From contig NZ_KV467169.1 of assembly GCF_001663775.1 (NCBI RefSeq), positions 62,001 through 126,000 of the forward strand: a DNA stretch of 64,000 bases. The letters run 5' to 3'. The notes under the pieces were generated by a model. That model did no database searches, had not been told where the DNA came from, and saw only the letters and a list, made by a program, of their open reading frames with translations. Origin of the DNA: Arthrobacter sp. B6 (GTDB lineage: Bacteria; Actinomycetota; Actinomycetes; Actinomycetales; Micrococcaceae). This document shows, piece after piece, positions 18,257-26,930 of this stretch. The position numbers and the translations under genes are program-made. Positions within the stretch are counted from its first letter, which is position 1, and every line of letters starts with the position of its first letter.

Positions 18257-19093
18257 GTGGCACTGACGAGGGGCCGCAAAGCCAACCCAGAGGGCCGAAT
18301 GGCCCTCTGGGACCACCTCAAGGAACTTAAGAACCGGCTGATCAAATCCGGCATCGGCGTCGTCATTGGTGGCGTCGGGGGCTGGATACTTTACGATCCG
18401 CTGCTCAAGGCCCTGGCAGATCCGGTAAACCGCATTTCGCAGCAAACCGGTGGGCTCTCTGCCATCAACTTTGGAACCATAGCCTCTCCATTCGACTTCA
18501 AACTCCAGATGTCACTCCTGATCGGGCTGGTCATTTCCAGTCCGATATGGATTTACCAGCTGTGGGCGTTTATAACTCCGGGCCTGACCTCCAAGGAACG
18601 TCACTACACACTTGGCTACATGGCTGCTGCGGTGCCCCTTTTCCTTGCGGGCATCTGGGCCGGATGGCTTGTGGTTCCCCAGGTCGTCCGTGCACTGACC
18701 CAGTTCACTCCTGACGGTTCCTCGAGCGTCATCGACGCCCGGACGTACATTGAGTTCGTCACGCGGATGGTCCTTGTCCTGGGGTTTGCCTTCCTGGTCC
18801 CGGTGGTCCTCGTGGGGATCAACATGGCGGGCATCATCAGTGGCCAAACAATCCTCAAGTCCTGGCGCATTACCGTATTCCTGGTCTTCGTCCTGGCGGC
18901 CATCGCTGCCCCGGGTGCCGATGCAATTTCGATGTTTATGCTGGCAGGACCTTTGCTGGTGCTCTTTTTCGCAGCAATTGGCATCTGCCTACTCAATGAC
19001 AAGCGCCGCGCGCGGCGGATGGCCAAGCGTGAAGCGGAGACTGAGGCCAATGCCGACGTCGCGACGCCCGGAAACGAACTGAAGAACCTGTAG
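18257..19093 (+). CDS. tatC: Twin-arginine translocase subunit TatC
   Basis: Integral membrane receptor for twin-arginine signal peptides. The 278-residue protein begins with a polar stretch, then GRMALWDHLKELKNRLIKSG (the family's conserved N-terminal motif with the signal-binding Glu), and has six hydrophobic helices; FVTRMVLVLGFAFLVPVVLV carries the second conserved Glu/Phe region. The C-terminal tail is basic then acidic. GTG at 18257 fits the spacing from tatA. The host's Rieske protein QcrA is a probable Tat substrate, as in related actinobacteria. Confidence 0.96.
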   Translation: MALTRGRKANPEGRMALWDHLKELKNRLIKSGIGVVIGGVGGWILYDPLLKALADPVNRISQQTGGLSAINFGTIASPFDFKLQMSLLIGLVISSPIWIYQLWAFITPGLTSKERHYTLGYMAAAVPLFLAGIWAGWLVVPQVVRALTQFTPDGSSSVIDARTYIEFVTRMVLVLGFAFLVPVVLVGINMAGIISGQTILKSWRITVFLVFVLAAIAAPGADAISMFMLAGPLLVLFFAAIGICLLNDKRRARRMAKREAETEANADVATPGNELKNL

Positions 19094-19105
19094 CCCTGCG
19101 CCCAT

Positions 19106-19111
19106 TAGGCT
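19106..19111 (+). promoter_or_regulatory. -10 hexamer for leaderless helY
   Basis: TAGGCT lies 6 bases before the ATG at 19118, with no ribosome site. Confidence 0.5.
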
Positions 19112-19117
19112 GGAGTC

Positions 19118-22063
19118 ATGTCCTCTATTTCCGGGCCGCCCCCTTCGGGGCCGGTCTTCTCCCGGCCTACCGTTCCAGAGCAGCTGTCGCCGTCCGAAAG
19201 CTACCAGGCCAGCAAAGAACGGACAGCCGAGGCCGCCAGCTATCTGGGGAGCTTTGTCCGAACGCTCGATTTTGAGCTGGACGACTTCCAGCGCCAGGCG
19301 TGCAGGTCCCTCCAGGAAGGCAGGGGCGTGCTGGTCGCAGCACCCACCGGCGCCGGCAAGACCATTGTGGGGGAGTTCGCGATTTACCTCGCCCTCGAGC
19401 GGAACCTCAAGGCCTTTTACACCACTCCGATTAAAGCGCTCAGCAACCAGAAGTTCGCCGAACTCGCAGCGAAGTATGGACCGGAAAACGTCGGCCTGCT
19501 GACGGGAGACACCAGCATCAACGGTGAGGCGCCCGTGGTGGTGATGACCACCGAAGTCCTCCGCAACATGCTGTACGCCGATTCCGCTTCGCTGGATGAC
19601 CTTGGCTTTGTGGTCATGGATGAAGTGCACTACCTCGCGGACCGCTTCCGTGGCGCCGTGTGGGAAGAGGTCATCATCCACCTGCCCAGTGAAGTCCAGG
19701 TTGCTTCGCTGAGCGCCACGGTGTCCAATGCCGAAGAATTCGGCGCCTGGCTGGACACCGTCCGGGGCGACACCGACGTGATCGTCTCGGAACACAGGCC
19801 CGTCCCGCTGTGGCAGCACGTCATGGTGGGCAAGGAAATTGTGGACCTCTTCGCCGGCGAGACCACCTTCGATGAGATCGCCCCGCCTGCCGATGCGGAA
19901 ACCGGAGTCCCGGCCCCTGTCGCGGTACCGGAGGAGTCGCCCGGCCGTGGATTCGAGGTAAACCCGGACCTGTTGGCCATGGCCAGGAGCGAGAGCCAAC
20001 AGAGCTTCCGCGGGCGCTTTGGCCATGGTGGCCGCAGCCAGCGTCGTCAGCACAGGCAGCGGGGGGACGACCGCCCCGGCCAGGGCGCCCAGCCCGTGGG
20101 GGTCCGGAAAGCCAGCCGCCCCCAAGTAATCGCCAGCCTGGACCGGCAGGACCTGCTGCCGTCCATCACCTTCATCTTTTCCCGTGCCGGCTGCGATGCA
20201 GCGGTTGCGCAGTGCGTGTCCTCGGGACTGTGGCTGACTACGGAGAAGGAACAACGCATCATTGCCCAGCGCGTCGACGAGGCCGGGCAGGACATCCCCT
20301 CCGAGGACCTGGACGTCCTCGGCTTCTGGACCTGGCGCGACGGCCTGCTCAGGGGCTTCGCCGCCCACCACGCGGGAATGCTCCCTACGTTCAAGGAGGT
20401 GGTGGAGAAGCTCTTTGTCGAGGGTCTGGTCAAAGCTGTCTTCGCCACCGAAACCCTCGCCCTGGGGGTGAACATGCCGGCCCGCTCCGTAGTCTTGGAG
20501 AAACTGGACAAATTCAACGGCGAAGCCCATGTGGACATCACGGCGGGGGAGTACACCCAGTTGACGGGCCGTGCAGGCCGGCGGGGGATCGACGTCGAAG
20601 GCCATGCCGTGGTGCTTTGGCAGCCGGGAACAGATCCCACGGCGGTGGCCGGCCTCGCGTCGCGCCGTACCTATCCGCTCAACTCCAGTTTCCGTCCGAC
20701 GTACAACATGAGCATCAACCTGCTGGCACAGTTCGGCCGGGCCCGGGCACGCGAAATCCTGGAATCCTCCTTCGCGCAGTTCCAGGCGGACCGCTCCGTG
20801 GTGGGCCTCGCCAGGCAAGTGCGCAGCAGGGAGGAATCCCTGGCCGGTTACGCCAAGTCGATGACCTGCCACCTCGGTGACTTCACCGAATACGCAAGAC
20901 TGCGCCGGGAGCTTTCGGACGCGGAAAACATGACCTCCCGGAGCAAGTCACGGGCACGAAAATCACTGAGTGACGACTCCCTGGCGCGGTTGCTGCCCGG
21001 GGATGTCGTGGACGTGCCCGGAGGCCGGGCGCCGGGTCCGGCCATCGTGCTGAGCACCGATCACAGCAGCCGGGAACCGCGTCCCGCCGTCCTGACGCTG
21101 GACAACCAGCTCCGCAGGATCGGGACAGAGGATCTGGAAGGGCCCATAGCGCCCATGACACGGATACGGATCCCGAAGTCCTTTAATGCCAAGGTGCCCA
21201 AGTCCCGGCGTGATCTTGCATCGTCAGCACGAAACGCCCTCCGGGAGAACCGGCCGCCTGCGGCCACCAGCAGCCGGAACAATGACTTCGGCCTCGCCTC
21301 GGCACTGCCAAACCAGGAAAAACGCATTGCTGACCTGCGGCGGGCGCTTCGTGCCCACCCGTGCCACGGCTGCAGCGAACGTGAAGACCACGCCCGATGG
21401 TCGGAACGCTGGTGGAAGTTGCGCCGGGAAACGGATTCCTTGGTCCGGCAGATCCAGGGCAGGACCAACACTATTGCCAAGACGTTCGACCGCGTCTGCG
21501 ATGTACTCTCCGCATACGGCTACCTGGAGGCCGGGGCCGACGGACGGCAGTCCATCAGCCCGGACGGCCAGCGGCTGCGGCGCATTTACGGTGAAAAGGA
21601 CCTGCTGATTTCGCAGTCACTTCGGCTTGGCGCTTTCGATGACCTCGACGCCGTTGAGGTTGCTGCCCTCGCCAGCGTCCTGGTCTACCAGGCCAAGCGC
21701 GAGGACAGGGGGCTACGGCCGCGGATGCCCAGCATCTCGCTTGAGACGTCCGTGGACATAGTGGTCCGCGAATGGTCGGCCCTGGAAGACGTGGAGGAGC
21801 AAAACAAACTTCCCCTCACCGGAGAGCCGGAACTTGGACTCGTCTGGCCGATGTACAAGTGGGCAAGGGGCCGGCACCTGCAGGACGTTCTCAACGGCAC
21901 TGACCTGGCAGCGGGCGACTTTGTGCGTTGGGTCAAACAGGTCATCGACCTGCTCGACCAGCTCGCCAAGATCCCCGGGCTGGAACCCCGCCTCGCACGG
22001 CTCTGCACTGAAGCCATCTCCCTGGTACGCCGTGGCGTGGTGGCTTACTCTTCCGTCATCTGA
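19118..22063 (+). CDS. helY: Ski2/Mtr4-like DEAD/DEAH helicase HelY
   Basis: Probable ATP-dependent RNA helicase related to eukaryotic Ski2 and Mtr4; in mycobacteria the homologue HelY lies in the same neighbourhood, next to tatAC. The 981-residue protein has Walker A APTGAGKT (motif I, about residue 74), TTPIKALSNQK (Ia), MDEVHYL (DEVH, motif II), LSATVSNAEEFGAWL (III), HHAGMLPTFKEVVEKLF (IV), LALGVNMPARSVV (V) and TGRAGRRGID (VI). The C-terminal region after about 560 holds the winged-helix, ratchet and beta-barrel-like segments of the Ski2 family. An insert between about 255 and 330 is basic and low in complexity. A role in RNA decay is inferred from the family. Confidence 0.93.
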   Translation: MSSISGPPPSGPVFSRPTVPEQLSPSESYQASKERTAEAASYLGSFVRTLDFELDDFQRQACRSLQEGRGVLVAAPTGAGKTIVGEFAIYLALERNLKAFYTTPIKALSNQKFAELAAKYGPENVGLLTGDTSINGEAPVVVMTTEVLRNMLYADSASLDDLGFVVMDEVHYLADRFRGAVWEEVIIHLPSEVQVASLSATVSNAEEFGAWLDTVRGDTDVIVSEHRPVPLWQHVMVGKEIVDLFAGETTFDEIAPPADAETGVPAPVAVPEESPGRGFEVNPDLLAMARSESQQSFRGRFGHGGRSQRRQHRQRGDDRPGQGAQPVGVRKASRPQVIASLDRQDLLPSITFIFSRAGCDAAVAQCVSSGLWLTTEKEQRIIAQRVDEAGQDIPSEDLDVLGFWTWRDGLLRGFAAHHAGMLPTFKEVVEKLFVEGLVKAVFATETLALGVNMPARSVVLEKLDKFNGEAHVDITAGEYTQLTGRAGRRGIDVEGHAVVLWQPGTDPTAVAGLASRRTYPLNSSFRPTYNMSINLLAQFGRARAREILESSFAQFQADRSVVGLARQVRSREESLAGYAKSMTCHLGDFTEYARLRRELSDAENMTSRSKSRARKSLSDDSLARLLPGDVVDVPGGRAPGPAIVLSTDHSSREPRPAVLTLDNQLRRIGTEDLEGPIAPMTRIRIPKSFNAKVPKSRRDLASSARNALRENRPPAATSSRNNDFGLASALPNQEKRIADLRRALRAHPCHGCSEREDHARWSERWWKLRRETDSLVRQIQGRTNTIAKTFDRVCDVLSAYGYLEAGADGRQSISPDGQRLRRIYGEKDLLISQSLRLGAFDDLDAVEVAALASVLVYQAKREDRGLRPRMPSISLETSVDIVVREWSALEDVEEQNKLPLTGEPELGLVWPMYKWARGRHLQDVLNGTDLAAGDFVRWVKQVIDLLDQLAKIPGLEPRLARLCTEAISLVRRGVVAYSSVI

Positions 22064-22125
22064 CCTTCCCGCTGCCGCCGCGCCGCATACCCGCGGCCGC
22101 ACCATTCCTAGGAGCCCTAACAGCC

Positions 22126-23787
22126 ATGACCGAAGCCACGTTCGCAGTGCCATCCCCGAACCAGCGCAGGGTGGTGCTCTACCGGAACGGATCCGTGTAT
22201 ACGGCCGCCGATCCCTTTGCCACCGCAATGCTCGTGGACGGCGACACGGTGGCCTGGGTGGGTTCGGAACAGGCCGCGTCGTCCATCGCCGACGGGACCA
22301 TGGAGATCATTGATCTTCGGGGCGGCCTGATTGCGCCGGGATTCGTCGATTCCCACGTCCATTTGACCGAAACGGGGATCGCACTCGACTCCCTCCAGCT
22401 GGGCCAGCTGAAGTCGGCCAGGCAGCTTCTGGACGCTGTCCGGTCCGCGCCCGGCAACGGGCCGGTGATAGGACATGGCTGGGACGAATCCGCCTGGGAG
22501 GATCCGTCGCTGCCCACCGCCGACGAACTCGATCGGGCAGCGGGAGGCAGGCACGTGTACCTGTCCAGGGCGGACGTTCACTCGGCCCTGGTATCGCGTT
22601 CCCTCACGGCCGCTGCCGGCCTCACCCAGCTTGACGGATTTTCGCCGGAAGGCCACCTGAAGCGGACAGCGCACAGCGCCGCCAGGCGGGCCACCCGGGA
22701 CCTGCCGGAGGAGGCCTTGCGCGGCTACCAGCGGCGCGCACTGGCTGAGGCGGCAGCCAATGGCTACGTCGCAGCAGCGGAAATGGGGGCACCCCACATC
22801 GGTGGGATTGATGACCTGCGGCTTGCTGCGTCGTGGAACACCGGTGAGCCCGGCACCGAAGCTTTCCCGGAGGTCCTGCCCTATTGGGGAGAGCTCGCGC
22901 TGACCCAAAAACAAGCGCAGACAATCCTGGCGGAACTGGGCGTACCTGTCAGGGGCCTGGCGGGTGACTTGAATATCGATGGTTCGATCGGTTCCAGGAC
23001 TGCAGCGCTCCGGTCAGACTACAGCGACGCGGCGGGGGAGCGGGGCAGCCTCTACCTTTCGGTGGACCAGGCCGCTGCCCACCTTGCCGCGTGCTCCCTG
23101 CTTGGAATCCAGGGTGGTTTCCATGTCATCGGTGACGCCGGACTGGACACGGCCCTGGCCGCCCTTGATCTTGCCGCCGCCGAAGTGGGTGAACAACGGA
23201 TCCGTTCTGCGGGCCACCGGTTTGAGCACGTCGAGATCGCAGATTCCAAGGCCGTGGAACGGCTGGCGCATTACTCGGTCACCGTAAGCGCTCAGCCGGG
23301 GTTCGATGCGGCGTGGGGCGCGGCGGGCAGCCTCTACGAGCAGCGCCTCGGCAGCCGCAGCACGAGCATGAACGCCTTTGCATCCTTATACTCCGCCGGC
23401 GTGCCGATCACTTTCGGAAGTGACAGCCCCGTGACGCCCCTGCGCCCCTGGGCCAGTGTCCGGGCATGCCTGGAACACCACAGCCACGACCAGCGGATCT
23501 CGGCACGCGCCGCCTTCCTTGGCCACACGCGCGCAGGCTGGCGGGCTGCCAAGCACCACAACCCCATGGCCGGGCAGCTCGTCCCCGGTGCACCGGCAAG
23601 TTTTGCGGTGTGGGACGTTGAAGAACTTATGGTCCAGGTCGCGGACGGCAGGGTTCAGTCCTGGAGCACCGATCCACGCGCCCGTACCCCCCTCCTTCCC
23701 GCCCTCGACACGGGAACCGACCCTGTGTGCCTCCAGACCGTCCGTGACGGGTCGGAGCTGTATTGCCATCCGGCCCTCCGCTCCTAA
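22126..23787 (+). CDS. Amidohydrolase family protein (YtcJ-like)
   Basis: Metal-dependent hydrolase of the amidohydrolase superfamily. The 553-residue protein has the metal-binding HxH in GFVDSHVHLTETG (about 72-84), later conserved His residues in GGFHVIGDAGLD and AGHRFEHVEI, and Asp in TFGSDSPVTPL, all of which fit the YtcJ-like branch with a split beta-sandwich at both termini. Length is typical of that branch. The substrate is unknown. TAGGAG precedes the ATG. It stands between helY and the mannosyltransferase with no clear functional link to either. Confidence 0.88.
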   Translation: MTEATFAVPSPNQRRVVLYRNGSVYTAADPFATAMLVDGDTVAWVGSEQAASSIADGTMEIIDLRGGLIAPGFVDSHVHLTETGIALDSLQLGQLKSARQLLDAVRSAPGNGPVIGHGWDESAWEDPSLPTADELDRAAGGRHVYLSRADVHSALVSRSLTAAAGLTQLDGFSPEGHLKRTAHSAARRATRDLPEEALRGYQRRALAEAAANGYVAAAEMGAPHIGGIDDLRLAASWNTGEPGTEAFPEVLPYWGELALTQKQAQTILAELGVPVRGLAGDLNIDGSIGSRTAALRSDYSDAAGERGSLYLSVDQAAAHLAACSLLGIQGGFHVIGDAGLDTALAALDLAAAEVGEQRIRSAGHRFEHVEIADSKAVERLAHYSVTVSAQPGFDAAWGAAGSLYEQRLGSRSTSMNAFASLYSAGVPITFGSDSPVTPLRPWASVRACLEHHSHDQRISARAAFLGHTRAGWRAAKHHNPMAGQLVPGAPASFAVWDVEELMVQVADGRVQSWSTDPRARTPLLPALDTGTDPVCLQTVRDGSELYCHPALRS

Positions 23788-23810
23788 ACCCGGCCCGCCG
23801 GGCATCACCC

Positions 23811-23816
23811 TATAAT
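23811..23816 (+). promoter_or_regulatory. -10 element for the mannosyltransferase gene
   Basis: A perfect TATAAT lies 24 bp after the amidohydrolase stop and would give a leader of about 65-70 bases to the GTG at 23890. The -35 is poor, so strength is uncertain. Confidence 0.5.
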
Positions 23817-23889
23817 GGGAAGTTGCGCCTGCCAGTGCCTCCACTGTGCACCAGGTGCCCTGACAACTTTCATCCAGGAAAGGCTCTCT

Positions 23890-24633
23890 GTGCGCGTCCT
23901 CACCATCATCCCTACTTACAACGAGCTGGAATCGCTGCCCAAGACTCTCCAGCGCCTGCGGGACGCGGTGCCGGCATCCGATGTGCTGGTGGTGGACGAC
24001 AACAGCCCTGACGGGACGGGGCAGTTGGCCGACAGCATCGCTGCCGCGGACTCCCAGGTCCACGTCCTGCACCGCAAGGGCAAGGAAGGCCTTGGCGCCG
24101 CTTACATCGCGGGCTTCAGATGGGGCCTCGACGCCGGTTACGACGTCCTGGTGGAAATGGACGCCGACGGCTCCCACAAGCCTGAACAGCTTCCGCTGCT
24201 GCTGGACGCCATCGACCAGGGCGCTGACTTGGCGATGGGTTCACGGTGGGTGGCTGGCGGCAGCGTGGTCAACTGGCCGTTGTACCGGCAGGCCATTTCA
24301 CGGATTGGCAGCACCTATGCCCGGGTCATGCTGGGCCTGAAGATCAAGGATGTCACGGGCGGCTACCGTGCCTTCCGCAGGACCACCCTGGAAAAGCTGA
24401 ACCTCGACCAGATCGACTCGGTGGGTTACGGCTTCCAGGTGGACCTCGCGTGGCGCGTCGCGAAGATGGGGCTGAGGATCGAGGAGCGGCCCATCACCTT
24501 CGTCGAACGGGAGCTGGGTGCGTCGAAGATGAGCGGAAACATCGTTGTGGAAGCGATGATCAACGTCACCAAGTGGGGCCTGCAGGCCCGGTGGAACAAG
24601 CTGACCGGCAAGAAGGATTCTCACCCGGCGTAG
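23890..24633 (+). CDS. Polyprenol-phosphate mannosyltransferase (Ppm/DPM1-like)
   Basis: Family 2 glycosyltransferase that moves mannose from GDP-mannose to polyprenyl phosphate, giving the donor for outer-face mannosylation of lipoglycans and proteins. The 247-residue protein has the N-terminal nucleotide fold ([15 protein letters not shown]), [11 protein letters not shown], the metal-binding DAD in [12 protein letters not shown] and the acceptor-side [14 protein letters not shown]. It has no transmembrane domain, so a partner or lipid N-acyltransferase (Lnt) domain, if any, is encoded elsewhere. GTG at 23890 starts directly at the Rossmann strand. A bidirectional terminator follows. Confidence 0.93.
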   Translation: MRVLTIIPTYNELESLPKTLQRLRDAVPASDVLVVDDNSPDGTGQLADSIAAADSQVHVLHRKGKEGLGAAYIAGFRWGLDAGYDVLVEMDADGSHKPEQLPLLLDAIDQGADLAMGSRWVAGGSVVNWPLYRQAISRIGSTYARVMLGLKIKDVTGGYRAFRRTTLEKLNLDQIDSVGYGFQVDLAWRVAKMGLRIEERPITFVERELGASKMSGNIVVEAMINVTKWGLQARWNKLTGKKDSHPA

Positions 24634-24671
24634 CCTCCGGCCGGGCGTCGCCGCCGGTCCTGGCCGAGCCT

Positions 24672-24717
24672 AAAAGGGGCCCGTCCCACACCTCACGGTG
24701 TGGGACGGGCCCCTTTT
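24672..24717. terminator. Bidirectional terminator between mannosyltransferase gene and rbpA
   Basis: A perfect 21-bp inverted repeat (24672-24692 with 24697-24717), 4-base loop, flanked by AAAA on one side and TTTTT on the other. It serves both convergent genes. Confidence 0.92.
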
Positions 24718-24756
24718 TGCGAGCCAGCGCGAGGCGGCTCTTCCTGGTCTGCGGAG

Positions 24757-25104
24757 CTACGCAGTGCGCCGTTCGCCACGGCGTTCGCGCAGGATGGTCA
24801 GGCGGTCTTCAAGAATCTGCTCCAGCTCGGGGAGGGTCCGCCGTTCAAGCAACATGTCCCAGTGGGTGCGGACGGCCTTTTCGTTGCTGGTGTCGGGACG
24901 CTCGCCGTCAACCAGGAGCGCTTCCTTGCCGGTTTTGGAAACCCAAACCGGGGGAATTTCCGCCTCGGAAGAGAAGGTGACAAAAACCTGCTCGCCATCC
25001 TCGCACCTGTATTCGACACGCTGACGCGGAGCCGGCTCAACACCGGACTCGGTCTCCATGCTCTGCGCGCCAAGGCGCATACCCCGCAGGCTGCGATCGC
25101 TCAT
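24757..25104 (-). CDS. rbpA: RNA polymerase-binding protein RbpA
   Basis: Actinobacterial protein that binds RNA polymerase and the primary sigma factor and stabilises the open promoter complex. The protein is 115 residues from ATG at 25104. It begins MSDRSLRGMRLGAQSMET, the N-terminal tail and basic linker, has the core domain with a lone Cys in EYRCEDGEQVFVTFSSEAEI, and the C-terminal sigma-interaction helices (THWDMLLERRTLPELEQIL). GGGAGAAAAC precedes the ATG. Two promoters can be proposed upstream, one sigma-A-like and one sigma-R-like; rbpA is a sigma-R target in Streptomyces. The frame is open for 13 codons upstream, but the shorter start matches the family. Confidence 0.96.
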   Translation of the reverse strand: MSDRSLRGMRLGAQSMETESGVEPAPRQRVEYRCEDGEQVFVTFSSEAEIPPVWVSKTGKEALLVDGERPDTSNEKAVRTHWDMLLERRTLPELEQILEDRLTILRERRGERRTA

Positions 25105-25206
25105 GTTTTCTCCCTCTGGTCGGTTCGCGGAGCAAGGCCCCACGCTAGCCGGGGCGGTTTTAGCGCCGCCGGACTACTGTGTGCACTGTGCTGCATCAAT
25201 AGATTC

Positions 25207-25232
25207 AACGCATTGCGAAGCTTTCTTGTTCC
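25207..25232 (-). promoter_or_regulatory. Sigma-R/sigma-H-type promoter upstream of rbpA
   Basis: On the minus strand GGAAC (25232-25228) and GTT (25209-25207) are separated by exactly 18 bases, fitting the GGAAT-N18-GTT consensus of thiol-oxidative-stress sigma factors SigR/SigH. The leader to the rbpA ATG would be about 95 bases. The site is inferred by match; it agrees with known SigR control of rbpA in Streptomyces. Confidence 0.6.
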
Positions 25233-25263
25233 GTCGGTTCTCACCGGACCGGACAAATATCCA

Positions 25264-25292
25264 ATTATACGGGCGCCGGGCCCGGTAAACAA
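25264..25292 (-). promoter_or_regulatory. Sigma-A-type promoter upstream of rbpA
   Basis: On the minus strand TTGTTT (25292-25287) and TATAAT (25269-25264) are 17 bases apart. The spacer is almost pure G+C and palindromic (GGGCCCGGCGCCC-like). The leader to rbpA would be about 150 bases. Confidence 0.65.
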
Positions 25293-25297
25293 AACAG

Positions 25298-25327
25298 AGG
25301 GGATCCGCACCAAGGTGCGAATCCCCT
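25298..25327 (-). terminator. Terminator of the stomatin/NfeD genes
   Basis: 14-bp stems with one mismatch (25298-25311 with 25314-25327) and a 2-base loop, followed on the minus strand by CTGTTTTGTTT. The T tract is also the -35 region of the rbpA promoter. Confidence 0.8.
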
Positions 25328-25347
25328 CCTGGTTGGGCGTTTCCGGG

Positions 25348-26295
25348 TCAGGACCCAGACTGCTTGGCCGCCACCTCGTCGAACAATCCGCCGCTTGCCT
25401 CCGGGTCAGGATTGGTGCCGCCGAGGGCGTTGCCGATTCCCTTCAATGCCTCGCCGACTTCACTGGGGATGATCCACAGTTTGTTGGAGCTGCCCTCGGC
25501 CAGCTTGGGCAGTGTCTGGAGGTATTGATAGGCCAGAAGCTTCTGGTCGGGGTTGCCCTTATGGATGGCGTCGAACACCTTCTGGATGGCCTGAGCTTCA
25601 CCGTCGGCACGAAGGATGGCCGCCTTGGCATCACCCTCTGCAGCCAGGATGGATGCCTGCCGCTGGCCTTCGGCGGTGAGGATCGCGGACTGCTTGGTGC
25701 CTTCCGCAGTGAGGATGGCAGCGCGGCGGTCACGTTCGGCGCGCATCTGCTTTTCCATCGAGTCCTGGATGGAGTGCGGCGGATCAATGGCTTTCAGCTC
25801 AACGCGCGAGACGCGGATGCCCCATCGGCCCGTTGCCTCATCGAGCACTCCGCGCAGTTGGCCGTTGATCTGGTCACGGGAAGTAAGTGCCTCTTCCAGG
25901 TTCAGCCCGCCAACAACGTTACGCAGGGTGGTGGTGGTCAATTGCTCCACGGCCTGGATGTAGTTGGCGATCTCGTACGTGGCAGCGCGCGGATCGGTGA
26001 CCTGGAAATAGACCACGGTATCGATGGATACCACCAGGTTGTCCTCGGTGATGACCGGCTGCGGCGGGAACGACACCACCTGTTCCCTCAGGTCAAGGAG
26101 CGGCAGGAGGCGGTCCACGAAGGGGATCAGGATGGTCAGACCAGGGTTTAGCGTCCGCTGGTACTTGCCGAGCCGTTCCACAACGCCGGCCCGTGCCTGC
26201 GGGATGATGCGCACCGCCCGGACCAGAACAATAATCACGAACACGATCAGGACCAGCAGCACAATCGCTACAGCGGCTCCTCCGGCGTTATCCAT
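25348..26295 (-). CDS. SPFH/stomatin-like membrane protein
   Basis: Membrane-anchored protein of the stomatin/prohibitin/flotillin/HflK superfamily, of the QmcA type; these form large rings and organise membrane microdomains. The 315-residue protein has one N-terminal helix (AAVAIVLLVLIVFVIIVLVR, about 6-27), the SPFH domain (AGVVERLGKYQRTLNPG to about 190), an Ala/Glu-rich coiled coil with repeated LTAEG(K/Q)RQA-like units (about 200-235) and a C-terminal tail. The partner NfeD is encoded 38 bp upstream, a common pairing. Function in this host is not established. Confidence 0.92.
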   Translation of the reverse strand: MDNAGGAAVAIVLLVLIVFVIIVLVRAVRIIPQARAGVVERLGKYQRTLNPGLTILIPFVDRLLPLLDLREQVVSFPPQPVITEDNLVVSIDTVVYFQVTDPRAATYEIANYIQAVEQLTTTTLRNVVGGLNLEEALTSRDQINGQLRGVLDEATGRWGIRVSRVELKAIDPPHSIQDSMEKQMRAERDRRAAILTAEGTKQSAILTAEGQRQASILAAEGDAKAAILRADGEAQAIQKVFDAIHKGNPDQKLLAYQYLQTLPKLAEGSSNKLWIIPSEVGEALKGIGNALGGTNPDPEASGGLFDEVAAKQSGS

Positions 26296-26333
26296 ACATT
26301 TCCTCTTATCCCCAGTTGTTATTGAAGCTGTAT

Positions 26334-26798
26334 CTAGGCCGGGCTGGCCGTTTCCGGTTGTGCCGCGACCACCGCGGTAGCGCCGTCGATGGCGGAAACC
26401 ACCACCTTCTGGCCGGCCGGCAGGACTCCGGCGGCAGAACGGGCGGTCCAGACGTCGCCGCCGATCTTTACCAGGCCCCCGGTAGAACTGACGGGTTCCA
26501 TCACCAGCGCCTGCACTCCGATGAGGCGGTCAACGTTGGTCCGCTGCTCATTGGGCCCCTTTTTCAGGTGGGTGAGTGCAACTGGCCGCACGAAGGCAAT
26601 CATCAGCAGCGACACGACACAGAAGACAACGATCTGCAGCCAGAGGTCGGCGCCGGCAAAGTCAGCGACGAGCGCAGCGAGTGTACCCCCGCCGAGCATG
26701 ATGAAGAACAGGTCCAGTGTGATCATTTCGACCACGGCAAATGCGAGGAAGGCGGTGAGCCACAGTGCCCACCAGTTCTCGCCAAGCCATTCAAACAT
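26334..26798 (-). CDS. NfeD-like membrane protein
   Basis: Short NfeD protein of 154 residues, partner of the SPFH protein in many bacteria. It starts MFEWLGENWWALWLTAFLAF and has three to four close hydrophobic helices (about 8-75), then the C-terminal OB-fold domain (LIGVQALVMEPVSSTGGLVKI to GQKVVVSAIDGATAVVAA). It lacks the N-terminal ClpP-like protease domain of long NfeD proteins. AAGGGGGA precedes the ATG at 26798; the longer open frame has no family match in its first 13 residues. Confidence 0.9.
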   Translation of the reverse strand: MFEWLGENWWALWLTAFLAFAVVEMITLDLFFIMLGGGTLAALVADFAGADLWLQIVVFCVVSLLMIAFVRPVALTHLKKGPNEQRTNVDRLIGVQALVMEPVSSTGGLVKIGGDVWTARSAAGVLPAGQKVVVSAIDGATAVVAAQPETASPA

Positions 26799-26930
26799 TC
26801 CGTCCCCCTTCGACAGCCCTAGTCGCGCTGCGGGCAACGACGGCAGGCTCTGTACTGTCCTCCAATCGTAGTCCGAAGGGCAGCGGGGCGGCAGGCTGCC
26901 GGGACTTTCGCCGGGATAGTGGCCAAGTCG

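Noticed and set aside
18989..20872. A 627-codon open frame on the minus strand over tatC and helY
   Set aside because: Shadow of helY; no family motifs, no start signal.
24700..26151. A 483-codon plus-strand frame over rbpA and the stomatin gene
   Set aside because: Runs through two well-supported minus-strand genes and the terminator at 25298-25327.
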